Positions 8,006 to 16,760 of a DNA stretch of 64,000 nt are shown here, one piece after another. This stretch comes from Hyalangium versicolor. GTDB taxonomy: Bacteria; Myxococcota; Myxococcia; Myxococcales; Myxococcaceae. Made by a program: the position numbers and the translations under genes. Location: NCBI RefSeq assembly GCF_020103695.1, contig NZ_JAHXBF010000012.1, positions 248,001-312,000 on the forward strand, read 5' to 3'. Position 1 is the first letter of the stretch; the number at the start of each line of letters is the position of its first letter. The notes under the pieces are model-generated. The model was given only the letters and a program-made list of their open reading frames with translations, did not search any database and was not told the origin of the DNA.

Positions 8006-9826
8006 TCAGCCGAAGATCACCTGGCAGGCGTTGCTGCAGGCATCACCGTTGTTGGTGTTGCCGTCGTCGCACTCCTCTCCGGCCTGCGACTGGATCACGC
8101 CATCGCCGCAGCGAGGCCCCAGCGTGCAGGTCGGCGAGCACTGGCCGTAGCCGCCGGTGTTGTTGGCCGTGCCGTTGTCACACTGCTCGGGCGCCTGGAC
8201 GACACCGTCGCCGCAGGAGTTCTCGCATTTGGTGCGGCGGGTCACGAAGTTGGTGAGGGTGAGCTTGTAGTTGGACTGAGTGGTGTGCCGCTCCGCCTGC
8301 AAGACGATGGCGTCGTAGACCTTGCCGAGTTGGAGGCCGAGATCTGAGCGCTGAGAGAGCGTCACCGAGCCCGTCTCAGCTCCATGCACGCCGCCGAGAT
8401 CCACGGCGAGGCGGTCGTTGATGAAGACCCACACGTCGTCATCGCCGATGAACTCCAGCACCTCGGTGCCCTTGTATTCGAACCAGTAGCGCACCTCGCT
8501 GGTGAAGCTGAAATTGTGGCCGTTGTTCTGCGGCTTTTCCTGCTTGGTTGCCACCCAGCCCAGGCCATCCAACGGGAAGAAGTTGCTGTTCGAGAACTGG
8601 TACGCACCGCTCGACTGCCTCGCCAGCGTCAGCGTGGAGACGACGGTCTTGTTCACGTTCGGCGTGTCCCGGTACCACTGATCGAAGAGAGCCTTGCTGG
8701 TGGTCGTGGGAGAGTGGCTGCCATCCGTCCGCGCATACACCGGCTTGCCATCCGCACCAAGTTGGTTTGCCAGCATGCCGCGATCATCACCGCTCATGGA
8801 GTTGAAATCCGCGTGCTCGAGGTTGGTCCCACCATCCTGGGTACCCTTTCCAATGAAGTCCCGGTAGACGATCGGGATCTCCACCGAGGGCGGCGGATCA
8901 TCTGCGACTGTCTCGCAGTGGAAGCCTGGCTCGAACTTGCACTCGGGCGAGCATCCGTCGTTAGCGCGCAGGTTGCCGTCGTCGCACTCCTCCGAGTTGT
9001 CGCCGGGAAGGATCACTCCGTCTCCGCACACCGCGGTGCAGCTACCATTGCTGCAGTTGGGCTCGCGGACACACAGCGGCGAGCACCCATCGCCCATGTT
9101 GTTGTTGCCGTCATCGCACTGCTCGGTGCCTTCCACGATCGTGTCTCCACACGTGGTGGCGACGCAGGCCTGGCCCGGCACAGGGCACTTGTAACCGCGC
9201 TCCAGGCGGCACTTGTCGGAGCACCCGTCACCGCTGCCGGGAGGATTGTCGTTGTCCTCACACTCCTCGTCTCCGGCGACGATGCCATCACCGCAGCGGG
9301 CAGCCGTGCAGCGGCCTCCACCAGGGGGGCACGAATACCCGGGCTCGATGGTGCACGTCGCGCTGCAACCATCATTGGGGGTCGTGTTGCGATCGTCACA
9401 CGCCTCGGTCGAACCGGTGCGCCCGTCGCCGCACACGTTGCGGGTGCAGGGTCCCGCCACATCGCAGAACCAACCGGATTCGACCGTCTTGCAGTCGGCC
9501 GCGCAGCCGTCTCCGGCGTTGGTGTTGCCGTCATCGCAGGCCTCGCCGGCCTGGATCACCCGGTTGCCACACTCCAGGGTGATGGGCCCGCCATCGGGAT
9601 TGGTCGGGCCTCCATCCGGATTGTTCGGGCCTCCATCCGGATTGTTCGGGCCTCCATCCGGATTGTTCGGACCTCCATCTCCAGGTCCCCCGTCTCCACG
9701 CGAGCCACCGTCTCCGGGATCGATATGGGGACCGTCGGGGGGGTCTCCCACGCAGCCCACGACGGCGACGAGGAGCGAGGCGACAATCAGGTTCGAGAAT
9801 GAAGATCGCGAGCGAGGTCCAAGCAT
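8006..9826 (-). CDS. Cys-rich DUF4215 / fibro-slime domain lipoprotein
   Basis: A 606-residue extracellular lipoprotein. From the ATG at 9826 a signal peptide ends in VVGC, a lipobox-like Cys. A low-complexity linker of repeated NNPDGGP units (encoded by 21-bp tandem repeats) follows. Then come several DUF4215 modules with the pattern CGDGxxxxxEECDDGNxxxGDGCSxxC, and, in the second half, a domain with YRDFIGKG, FIGDDDVWVFIND and DLGGVHG, which are marks of the fibro-slime / PA14-like beta-fold. Two more DUF4215 units close the protein. These proteins are abundant on myxobacterial surfaces and presumably bind matrix or glycans; function is not established. An upstream ATG at 9862 would place extra residues before the signal peptide, so 9826 is preferred. 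Confidence 0.88.
   Translation of the reverse strand: MLGPRSRSSFSNLIVASLLVAVVGCVGDPPDGPHIDPGDGGSRGDGGPGDGGPNNPDGGPNNPDGGPNNPDGGPTNPDGGPITLECGNRVIQAGEACDDGNTNAGDGCAADCKTVESGWFCDVAGPCTRNVCGDGRTGSTEACDDRNTTPNDGCSATCTIEPGYSCPPGGGRCTAARCGDGIVAGDEECEDNDNPPGSGDGCSDKCRLERGYKCPVPGQACVATTCGDTIVEGTEQCDDGNNNMGDGCSPLCVREPNCSNGSCTAVCGDGVILPGDNSEECDDGNLRANDGCSPECKFEPGFHCETVADDPPPSVEIPIVYRDFIGKGTQDGGTNLEHADFNSMSGDDRGMLANQLGADGKPVYARTDGSHSPTTTSKALFDQWYRDTPNVNKTVVSTLTLARQSSGAYQFSNSNFFPLDGLGWVATKQEKPQNNGHNFSFTSEVRYWFEYKGTEVLEFIGDDDVWVFINDRLAVDLGGVHGAETGSVTLSQRSDLGLQLGKVYDAIVLQAERHTTQSNYKLTLTNFVTRRTKCENSCGDGVVQAPEQCDNGTANNTGGYGQCSPTCTLGPRCGDGVIQSQAGEECDDGNTNNGDACSNACQVIFG
9597..9680 (-). repeat. four 21-bp tandem repeats inside the lipoprotein gene
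   Basis: Four consecutive 21-bp units, near-identical apart from single-base changes in the first and last, encode four copies of a seven-residue Pro-Gly-rich spacer (N-P-D-G-G-P plus one). Such a unit can expand or shrink by slippage, changing the length of the linker between the lipid anchor and the first Cys-rich module. Confidence 0.85.
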
Positions 9827-9970
9827 GACCGCGATCGTGGAATTCACGACAAGCAGAGTCAATCAGCGGATGATCCGCTGCGTTACGTCTCTCGTGGGTC
9901 TGTGTCCTGGAATGTGTGCCCCCATTCGGGAAAACCTGCGTCCTCCAACGAAATCGCTAGGCTCACTTTC

Positions 9971-10621
9971 ATGAGTGCTTGTCCTTTCTGCCAGGAGCGG
10001 ATGCGCGACACCTTCCACCACGGGCTGGCCCGCGAGGAGTGCGAGGCGTGTGGCGCCGTCTGGATCGAGGGGGAGTTCGTGGCGAAGCTGCTGGGAGGCG
10101 CCCAGTCGGCGACGCTGCCTCGGCGTGCGAAGGGGCAACCCGGCGTGTGCAAGGGCTGCAGCGCGCGGATCCAGTACGTGCCGAACTGTCCCGAGTGCGG
10201 CCTCCGGTCATCCACCTGCCCGCGATGTGGCACCGCGCCGCTGGCCGTGCTGGAGGCCTTCAACGTCAAGGTGGACGTCTGCGATGGGTGCGGCGGCGTA
10301 GCGCTGGACGCGGGGGAGCTGGAGCAACTCCACGAAGCCGCCACGGTCCATCGAGACGATGGGTTGCCCCCGCCCTCCCAGGTTCCGAGTGACACGCCAA
10401 CCCGTTGCCTCTCATGCAAGCGCAAGCTCAAGCCCGAGCATGCCTTCGTCTGGGAAGGGCGCTTCTACTGTGGGAGCTGCGCCCCCGAAGGAGCGGCTCC
10501 CTTCACCGCGGAACTGACCCGGGCCCGCCCCACCGCTCAGGGAAGCATTGGGGCGGCCCGGTTGGGAGACACGCCCACCGAGTCCGCCCTGGTGTGGCTG
10601 TTCTCCAAGATCTTCAGCTGA
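9971..10621 (+). CDS. zf-TFIIB-type zinc-ribbon protein
   Basis: A 216-residue protein with five apparent zinc-binding Cys pairs: CPFC near residue 4, CEACGAVW near 24, CKGC, CPEC and CPRC in the middle, CDGCGGVALDAGEL (a zf-TFIIB motif) near 100, and CLSC with a later CGSC in the C-terminal third. Cys-x-x-Cys pairs repeated with ~15-20 residue spacing suggest several stacked ribbons. Role is unknown; such small ribbon proteins may bind nucleic acid or other proteins. The ATG at 9971 is chosen because the preceding in-frame residues carry no family features. It converges with the small hypothetical gene 9 bp downstream. Confidence 0.75.
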   Translation: MSACPFCQERMRDTFHHGLAREECEACGAVWIEGEFVAKLLGGAQSATLPRRAKGQPGVCKGCSARIQYVPNCPECGLRSSTCPRCGTAPLAVLEAFNVKVDVCDGCGGVALDAGELEQLHEAATVHRDDGLPPPSQVPSDTPTRCLSCKRKLKPEHAFVWEGRFYCGSCAPEGAAPFTAELTRARPTAQGSIGAARLGDTPTESALVWLFSKIFS

Positions 10622-10630
10622 GCGAGCCCG

Positions 10631-10828
10631 TCACTCCTGATCCGAGTCCTCCGTGGCGAGCGGGTACACCGTCACCACGCGTCCGTCCTTGTCCGGAGTG
10701 CTTCGTGCCGCATCCAGCTCATCGGGATTGCGCGGGGCACGCTCGGAGAAGTTGTCGTTGTGCAGGCTGCGCTGACGCTGCTCGCTCGTGCCGCCGTAGC
10801 CCTCTCGCAGCTTCGGTTCCTTCGCCAT
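10631..10828 (-). CDS. small hydrophilic hypothetical protein
   Basis: The 65-codon frame from the ATG at 10828 has AGGGAGGAAG just upstream, a good ribosome site; upstream in-frame codons to 10888 look non-coding. The product is charged and disordered in appearance (rich in Arg, Asp, Ser, Asn), with no membrane segment and no Cys. I recognise no family. It ends 9 bp from the convergent zinc-ribbon gene. Confidence 0.6.
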   Translation of the reverse strand: MAKEPKLREGYGGTSEQRQRSLHNDNFSERAPRNPDELDAARSTPDKDGRVVTVYPLATEDSDQE

Positions 10829-10957
10829 GGCTTCCTCCCTGGTTCGCGTTCGTCCGGTAACGCTTGGGATGACGCGGCGTGAGAGCAAGCAGGGAAGTCC
10901 GCAGAATCGCCCCGCTCGAGGCCCGGCAGGCGCCTGCTTGCCTCCTAGGAGCCCGGC

Positions 10958-12058
10958 TCAGTCCAGCTCCGACAACTCCGCCCGCCAGTGGCCCCGGTGC
11001 TCGTAGGCACGCGCGAGCTGCTCGCGCAGGGCGGCGATGATCTTCGTATTGCCCTCCTGCTCGTAGCCCTTCAGCGCCTCCTGGCTCGCCGGCACCCGGG
11101 ACAGGAATTCCTTCAGCGCCTCCAGCGTGAGCTGCTTCGTGTACATGCCGTACCCGAGCTTCTCCAGGTACAGCGCGTTGATCACCTGTTCGAACTGTCC
11201 CTCCACCGGGATGGAGAGCAGGGGCTTGTGCAGGTACACCGCCTCGCTCATCAGCGTATAGCCGCCTCCCGCCACCACCGCCCGCGCCGTGCGCAGATCA
11301 TCGATGAAGCCCTTCTCGCTGAAGGGCCGGTACATCAGGTTGCCATCCACCACGTCCTCGGAGATGTCCCGGCGCAGGCCGTAGATGCGGCACGGCAGCC
11401 CGCTCTGCTTGAGGATCTCCGGCAGCTGCGTGTTCGTCGTGGACGTCTGGTACACCAGCAGGTGCTCGCCGGGTTCGGACTTCGCCTCGAGGATCTCCGG
11501 GCGAAGGATCGACGGCGCCAGCGTGGTGCGCTCCTTGCGCACCGGCGGGTAGAAGAACGTGGTGATGAGGTAGTGGAACGCCCCTGGTAGCTTGGCCTTC
11601 ACGATGGCGCGCGTGCCCTCGTAGGCGTCCTCCCACCCCGCCAGCAGCTCCGGCTCGTGCTTGCAGCGGTTGATGATCTGCATGTTGTCCACGCTGATCA
11701 CCGGCAGCCGGTGCACCTTTCCGAACATGTAGCTGAAGGACTCGAAGTCGCTCACCACGACGTCCGGCTGGAACTTCTCCACCAGCTCGAAGTACTGGCG
11801 GATGTTCTGCGGCCAGCCCGTCACCGCGCCCTGCAGGTTCTGCAGCACCGTCTGCCACTTGCTCACCGCGTTGCCTTCGTAGGCCAACGTGTAGCCCCAG
11901 ATGCCATGCACGTTCTGGAAGCGCTTGGACAGGTAGTCCCTCGCCCGACCGGAGACGACGATGTGGACCTCGTGCTCCTTCGTGAGCTCCTCGAGGAGCA
12001 CCCGCGAGCGCGTCGCATGTCCCATGCCCTCGCCAACGACACCGTAGAGGATTCTCAT
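10958..12058 (-). CDS. MJ1255/VC2487-type glycosyltransferase
   Basis: A 366-residue protein related to the GT28 / UDP-GlcNAc:lipid transferase group. It begins RILYGVVGEGMGHATRS, the N-terminal nucleotide-sugar-associated loop (GEGMGHATR), then has VVSDFESFSY, and in the second half AVVAGGGYTLMSEAVYLHKPLLSIP, the sugar-nucleotide-binding helix-loop shared by MurG-like enzymes (GGGYTLMSEA). Acceptor and donor are unknown, so it is annotated only as a glycosyltransferase. The open frame extends to 12316, but the ATG at 12058 gives the family N-terminus directly. It is transcribed divergently from a small membrane protein gene. Confidence 0.82.
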   Translation of the reverse strand: MRILYGVVGEGMGHATRSRVLLEELTKEHEVHIVVSGRARDYLSKRFQNVHGIWGYTLAYEGNAVSKWQTVLQNLQGAVTGWPQNIRQYFELVEKFQPDVVVSDFESFSYMFGKVHRLPVISVDNMQIINRCKHEPELLAGWEDAYEGTRAIVKAKLPGAFHYLITTFFYPPVRKERTTLAPSILRPEILEAKSEPGEHLLVYQTSTTNTQLPEILKQSGLPCRIYGLRRDISEDVVDGNLMYRPFSEKGFIDDLRTARAVVAGGGYTLMSEAVYLHKPLLSIPVEGQFEQVINALYLEKLGYGMYTKQLTLEALKEFLSRVPASQEALKGYEQEGNTKIIAALREQLARAYEHRGHWRAELSELD

Positions 12059-12118
12059 GGCCCGACAGCATACGGCAGGATGTGGCGCACGTGACCGAGC
12101 GGTGATAGCTCCCTCGCC

Positions 12119-12430
12119 ATGAGCCCCGCTCCGGACAGCTCGGGACAGCCCACCCCCTCCTCCCTGGGTCGTGCCGCCTTCCTGGGGCTTGCCTCGGGCA
12201 TGGTGTTCGGCGGGCTCTGGCTGCTCGTCCTCGGCCTGCGGGGCATCTTCCTCCCGTTCGACTGCACGGGCCTGAGCAAGAACGAGTGCGATCTGCGCGT
12301 CGAGGCCCTCAGCCATGTCGGCCGCGTGCAGACGCTGTGCGGCGGCGCCCTCATCGCACTCGCGCTCGCACTCTATGTGTTGCTGCGCCCCTACCTGAAC
12401 CGTCCGCCAGCGCAGCCCAAGCAGCCCTGA
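12119..12430 (+). CDS. small membrane protein of unknown function
   Basis: A 103-residue protein with two hydrophobic helices: about 20-43 (FLGLASGMVFGGLWLLVLGL) and about 70-90 (TLCGGALIALALALYVLL). Between them is a hydrophilic loop with two Cys, which could form a disulfide if the loop is periplasmic. The C-terminus is Pro-rich. I recognise no family. It is divergent from the glycosyltransferase gene, about 60 bp apart. Confidence 0.65.
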   Translation: MSPAPDSSGQPTPSSLGRAAFLGLASGMVFGGLWLLVLGLRGIFLPFDCTGLSKNECDLRVEALSHVGRVQTLCGGALIALALALYVLLRPYLNRPPAQPKQP

Positions 12431-12558
12431 GCCTCCGAACTCCCTCCTGATCTTTCGGACAAGGGGCCTGCGAGCGAGCAGACGCAGTGGCGCGCTGGCG
12501 TAAGGAAAGCTAATTACCCCTAGCCTAATGCTCGGCCTTCGGTATAGGAGGCGCCCTT

Positions 12559-13452
12559 ATGCAGCTTGAATCCCTGAAGATGTTCTGTGACGTGGTGGAG
12601 ACGGGCTCTTTTTCTCGCGCCGCTCAGCTCAATCACGTGACGCAGTCGGCCGTGAGTCAGCAGATCCGTGCCCTGGAGAACCGGTACGAGCAGAAGCTGC
12701 TGTCTCGCAGCGCGCGCCAGGTGACGCCCACTCCGGCGGGCGAGCGCCTGTTCCGGGGGTGCAAGGAGATCCTCGCCCGCTTCGCCGAGGTGGAGACGGA
12801 GATCCGCGAGCAGTCCACCGAGGTGGCCGGCACCTCCACGGTGTCCACCATCTACTCGGTGGGCCTGCACGAGCTGCAGAGCGTGCAGAAGCAGCTGTTG
12901 AAGACGCACCCCAAGGTGAACATGCGCCTGAACTACCGGCGCAATGATCAGGTGTACGACGACGTCATCCTCGGGGCGGCGGAGATCGGCATCGTCGCCT
13001 ACCCGCAGCCGCGCGCGGGCGTGGACATCCTGCCCTTCCGAGACGACAAGCTGGCGGTGGTGTGCGCGCCCGGCCACTCGTTCGCCACCAAGTCGAAGGT
13101 GAGCCTCTCCGCGCTGTCCGGCGTGCCCTTCATCGCCTTCGATCGCGAGGCCCCCACGCGCAAGGCGCTGGACCGGCTCTTCCGCGAGAAGAACCTGGAC
13201 CTCAACCCGGTGATGGAGATGGACAACGTCGAGACCATCAAGCGCGCGGTGGAGATGGGACTTGGAGTGGCCATCCTCCCGCTGTCCACCTGTCACGCCG
13301 AGGTGGCGGTGAACTCGCTCGTGGTCAAGCCGTTCGCCGAGGGGCCCGTGTCCCGGCCCATCGGCCTGCTCATCCGCAAGGGCAAGTACCTGGATCGCGC
13401 CTCCGCGGCGGTGCTCGATGCCTTCAAGCTGGCCGCGCAGTTGGAGGAGTAG
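12559..13452 (+). CDS. LysR-family transcriptional regulator
   Basis: A 297-residue LysR regulator. The N-terminal winged helix is textbook: LKMFCDVVETGSFSRAAQ, then TQSAVSQQIRALE (recognition helix), LLSRSARQVTPTPAG. The effector domain from about residue 90 carries the substrate-binding fold, with a GLGVAILP block near 237. The effector ligand is unknown. GGAGG lies about seven bases before the ATG. The 128-bp region upstream holds an AT-rich segment (around 12505-12530, including TAATTACCCC) likely to be its promoter. Divergent targets are not obvious: upstream is the small membrane protein gene on the same strand, and downstream, four bases away, lies the convergent asparaginase. Confidence 0.92.
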   Translation: MQLESLKMFCDVVETGSFSRAAQLNHVTQSAVSQQIRALENRYEQKLLSRSARQVTPTPAGERLFRGCKEILARFAEVETEIREQSTEVAGTSTVSTIYSVGLHELQSVQKQLLKTHPKVNMRLNYRRNDQVYDDVILGAAEIGIVAYPQPRAGVDILPFRDDKLAVVCAPGHSFATKSKVSLSALSGVPFIAFDREAPTRKALDRLFREKNLDLNPVMEMDNVETIKRAVEMGLGVAILPLSTCHAEVAVNSLVVKPFAEGPVSRPIGLLIRKGKYLDRASAAVLDAFKLAAQLEE

Positions 13453-13456
13453 CCGC

Positions 13457-14554
13457 CTACTCCTGGAAGATGGCTACGTGGGGCGTGCCGTCCTCGCCCA
13501 TGTAGCCGCGATACATGCCGGGGGAGTTGAAGGGCATGGCCACGTTGCCCTGCGCATCCATGGCGATGACGCCGCCCTCCCCTCCGGCCTTCACCAGCAC
13601 GTCCATCACCATCGCGTTGGCGGACTCCTGCAGCGGCAGTTGCTGGTACTCCATGCGGGCGCAGATGTCTCGAGCCACCGTGTAGCGGATGAAGAACTCG
13701 CCGTGCCCCGTGCCCGACACGGCGCAGTGCGCGTTGGCGTAGGTGCCCGCGCCGATGATGGGTGAGTCCCCCACGCGGCCATAGCGCTTGTTCGTCATGC
13801 CGCCCGTGGAAGTACCCGCCGCCAGGTTCCCCGCCTGATCCAGCGCCACGGCGCCCACGGTGCCGAACTTCTCCTCGCCCGTGGCCGGATCCCGGCTCGG
13901 CTGGAGCGACGAAGGCTTGCCCGGCGAGGCCTTCTCCTTCTCCAGCGCCTTCTGCAGCTGCTCCCAGCGCTCCTCGGTGCGGAAGTACTCGGCCGGAACC
14001 AACTCGATGCCCTGCTCCCTGGCGAACGCCTCCGCGCCGTCTCCCACCATCATCACGTGCGCGGAGTTCTCCATGACCTTGCGCGCCAGATCGATGGGGT
14101 TCTTCACGTGGTGGAGCCCCGCGACGGCGCCCGCCCGCAATGTCCTTCCATCCATGATCGCGGCGTCCAGCTCGTTCTGCCCATCATGGTTGAAGACAGC
14201 TCCCTTACCGGCGTTGAAGAGAGGCGAGTCCTCCAGGATGCGAAGGGCTGCCCCCACGGCGTCCAGACTGGAGCCTCCACGCGCGAGGACAGCGTGCCCG
14301 GCCTGGAGTGACTCGGTGAGCTTGGCTCGATAGGCTGCCTCCTTCTCGGGCGAGAGCATGTCCCGGCGAATGACTCCCGCGCCGCCATGAATGACGATGC
14401 CCCACTGGGGCTTGCGAGCAGGCGGGGCCTCGGTCGCCAGGGCTGCCTCGTCCCTCGCACTGGCCTGAAGGGAAGCACATCCCACCAATGGCAGCGAAAG
14501 CATGAGTACGCGGACAATGATCCGAGGACGCAACGCGGCAGATAGAGCAGACAT
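13457..14554 (-). CDS. iaaA: isoaspartyl peptidase / L-asparaginase, lipoprotein form
   Basis: A 365-residue Ntn hydrolase of the asparaginase-2 family. The N-terminal IVIHGGAGVI, GGSSLDAVGAAL and FNAGKGAVFN are family signature blocks. The cleavage site and catalytic nucleophile are in FGTVGAVALD (Thr of GTVGAVA). Later blocks, TGGMTNKRYGRVGDSPIIGAGTYA and STSGTG-type (here VSGTGHGEFF), line the substrate pocket. Unlike the E. coli enzyme, it has a signal peptide with a lipobox-like LPLVGC, so it should be tethered to an envelope membrane. It removes beta-aspartyl residues or hydrolyses asparagine. It is divergent from the histidine kinase gene, with a 132-bp spacer. Confidence 0.9.
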   Translation of the reverse strand: MSALSAALRPRIIVRVLMLSLPLVGCASLQASARDEAALATEAPPARKPQWGIVIHGGAGVIRRDMLSPEKEAAYRAKLTESLQAGHAVLARGGSSLDAVGAALRILEDSPLFNAGKGAVFNHDGQNELDAAIMDGRTLRAGAVAGLHHVKNPIDLARKVMENSAHVMMVGDGAEAFAREQGIELVPAEYFRTEERWEQLQKALEKEKASPGKPSSLQPSRDPATGEEKFGTVGAVALDQAGNLAAGTSTGGMTNKRYGRVGDSPIIGAGTYANAHCAVSGTGHGEFFIRYTVARDICARMEYQQLPLQESANAMVMDVLVKAGGEGGVIAMDAQGNVAMPFNSPGMYRGYMGEDGTPHVAIFQE

Positions 14555-14686
14555 GCGCGGCGTTATCCCACTCCTCTCATCTCCTCGCAGCCGAAATCAT
14601 GGAAATCATTGGTGAACATATGACTCAGTGATTCAGTTTATCTGCGATACATCTCGGGCGTTCTCACGAATGCTGCTCCGTACATC

Positions 14687-16573
14687 ATGGTCTCCTCATC
14701 ATCCCCCGAGCCGGCACGGGACTCGTCCCCCGAAGAGCCTTCGTGGCTCTTGAGCTGGCTGGACTCGCTCCTCTCGGAGGAGCTCCGTGGCGCGCCCCCC
14801 ACGGAACTCGTCCGCTACCGCGTCATCGTCGGCGCGGCCTGCTTCCTCATGGGGCTCACCACCCTCTTCATCCTCTCCAACGTGCGCACGCCGCTCCGGG
14901 CCCTTCCCGGCATCTTTACGAATCTCGGCTTCATCGTGACCCTGCTCGTGGCACGCAAGGCACGAGCCCCCTTGCTCCCCGCTCTGCTCCTGGTGGGGAC
15001 CATGTCCGCGGGCGTCGTGGCCACCATCTTCTCCTCTCGCTCTCCGGGGAGCAGCGTGCACGTCACGACCATGCTGCTGCCCGCTCTGGCGGTGTACCTG
15101 CTCGGGCAACGGTGGGGCCTGCTCGTCACGTTGATCCTCGCCCTCCTCTTCATGGTGGCCCACCCGCTCTACCTCCTCCATGTCGGCATCGTCCGTGTGG
15201 ACCCCGCGACGACCCTCTGGTCCTCGCACTTGTTCGGAGCCCTCGCCTTCATCGGAGCGTGGTGGCTGTTCTCGTTGAGCACCACAGCCCGAGACGCCGC
15301 GCAGACTTCGCTGGAGCGGACGTTGAAGGTCCTCCGCGAGAGTGAGGGCAAGCTGAGCAGCGTCATCGAGAGCACCGATGACATCGTCGTCTCGCTGGAT
15401 CCCCAGGGGCGGGTGATCACCGCCAACCAGGCCGCGAAGCGCATGTATACGAAGCGCCGCGGCATGCCGCTCGAGGAGGGGCAGACCCTGCTCCCAGAGC
15501 AGGGGACGGATCGGGCCACGCTGTGGCAGCAGCGCATGGCCCAGGCACTCCGGGGCGAGCGCCTGCGCATCGAGGAGGAGCACACCTTCGGGGATCGCCA
15601 CCTGGTGCTGGACATCAACATCAGCCCCATCATCGGAGAGGGCGGCCAGCCCGCGGGGCTGACCATCTTCGGCCGGGACATCACCGCCCGCAAGGAGGCC
15701 GAGTCCCGCCTGGGCGAGATGCACCGCAACCTGGTGGATGCCTCCCGCCAGGCGGGCATGGCCGAGGTGGCCACGGGCGTTCTCCACAACGTGGGCAACA
15801 CCCTCAACAGCGTCAACGTCTCCGCCTCCATCATCACGGATCGGCTGCGCCAGTCCCGGCTCAACAGCCTGGCCAAGCTCACGCAGCTCCTGCGCCAACA
15901 CTCCGCCGACTTCACCTCCTTCCTCTCTCGAGACCCTCAGGGCCAGAAGATCCCCAGCTTCCTCATCGCCTTGTCGGATCAGCTCCAGGAGGAGCGGGAG
16001 TTCGTCCTCGAGGAGATGAGTTCGCTGACCGGGAGCGTGGACCACATCAAGTCCATCGTCAGCATGCAGCAGAAGCACGCGCGGGCCGCGGGCGCGGTGG
16101 AGGAGGTGGCGGTGCCCCAGCTCATCGACGAGGCGCTGCGCCTGCACGCCGTCTCCTTCGAGCGCCAGGGCATCCGCATCGAACGGGACTATGCGTCCGT
16201 CCCCCCCATCCTCGTGGACCGCCACAAGCTTCTTCAGATCCTCATCAACCTGTTCAGCAACGCGCGGCACGCACTGGTGGACAGCCAGAAACCCGACAAG
16301 CGCCTGACGCTCCACGTGCACCCCGCGCCGGGAGGAAAGCGGTTGCTCATCGAGGTGGAAGACAACGGCACGGGCATCTCCCCGGAGCACGTGGCGCGCC
16401 TCTTCACCCAGGGTTTCACCACGAAGAAGGAAGGCCACGGCTTCGGCCTGCACATCAGCGCGCTGGCCGCCACGGAGATGAAGGGACGGCTGACCTGCAG
16501 CAGCCCGGGCCCCGGCCAGGGCGCCACCTTCACGCTCGAGCTGCCACTGGAGCCCGAGGCCTCCAGCCCTTGA
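14687..16573 (+). CDS. membrane sensor histidine kinase with PAS domain
   Basis: A 628-residue kinase. Residues about 40-205 contain about six membrane helices, followed by a short coiled segment and a PAS domain (about 215-340) ending in IFGRDITARKEAE. The phospho-acceptor region reads GMAEVATGVLHNVGNTLNSV, the HNVGN-type H-box common in myxobacterial hybrid and orphan kinases; the His is at about 366. The ATPase domain has the N-box FSNARHAL, EDNGTGIS and GHGFGLHIS. No receiver domain follows, and no response regulator gene is adjacent, so this is an orphan sensor. A second histidine kinase gene follows 187 bp later on the same strand. Confidence 0.92.
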   Translation: MVSSSSPEPARDSSPEEPSWLLSWLDSLLSEELRGAPPTELVRYRVIVGAACFLMGLTTLFILSNVRTPLRALPGIFTNLGFIVTLLVARKARAPLLPALLLVGTMSAGVVATIFSSRSPGSSVHVTTMLLPALAVYLLGQRWGLLVTLILALLFMVAHPLYLLHVGIVRVDPATTLWSSHLFGALAFIGAWWLFSLSTTARDAAQTSLERTLKVLRESEGKLSSVIESTDDIVVSLDPQGRVITANQAAKRMYTKRRGMPLEEGQTLLPEQGTDRATLWQQRMAQALRGERLRIEEEHTFGDRHLVLDINISPIIGEGGQPAGLTIFGRDITARKEAESRLGEMHRNLVDASRQAGMAEVATGVLHNVGNTLNSVNVSASIITDRLRQSRLNSLAKLTQLLRQHSADFTSFLSRDPQGQKIPSFLIALSDQLQEEREFVLEEMSSLTGSVDHIKSIVSMQQKHARAAGAVEEVAVPQLIDEALRLHAVSFERQGIRIERDYASVPPILVDRHKLLQILINLFSNARHALVDSQKPDKRLTLHVHPAPGGKRLLIEVEDNGTGISPEHVARLFTQGFTTKKEGHGFGLHISALAATEMKGRLTCSSPGPGQGATFTLELPLEPEASSP

Positions 16574-16760
16574 GGGCCGCCTCCTACCCTGTAGGCGGAC
16601 GTTCATGGTGAACGCAGCTCTCGGCAAAGCGGGTGGCTGGCGTTGCCTACTGAAGGCCCCAGCCGTAGCCCCCCTGTTTGGACCGCAATCACCCCCTTGA
16701 CCTGGGGACGCGGCGATCTGAAGGTGCATCCCGAGTCATGCGTTCCGGGGGGGACGCACC

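Noticed and set aside
10926..10937. A 12-bp GCAGGCGCCTGC palindrome after the glycosyltransferase gene
   Set aside because: It has no loop and short arms, and palindromes like this are frequent in GC-rich spacers, so it was not called a terminator.
14699..16729. A 676-codon minus-strand open frame over the first histidine kinase
   Set aside because: It is the complement of a clear histidine kinase; composition is typical of a high-GC antisense frame.
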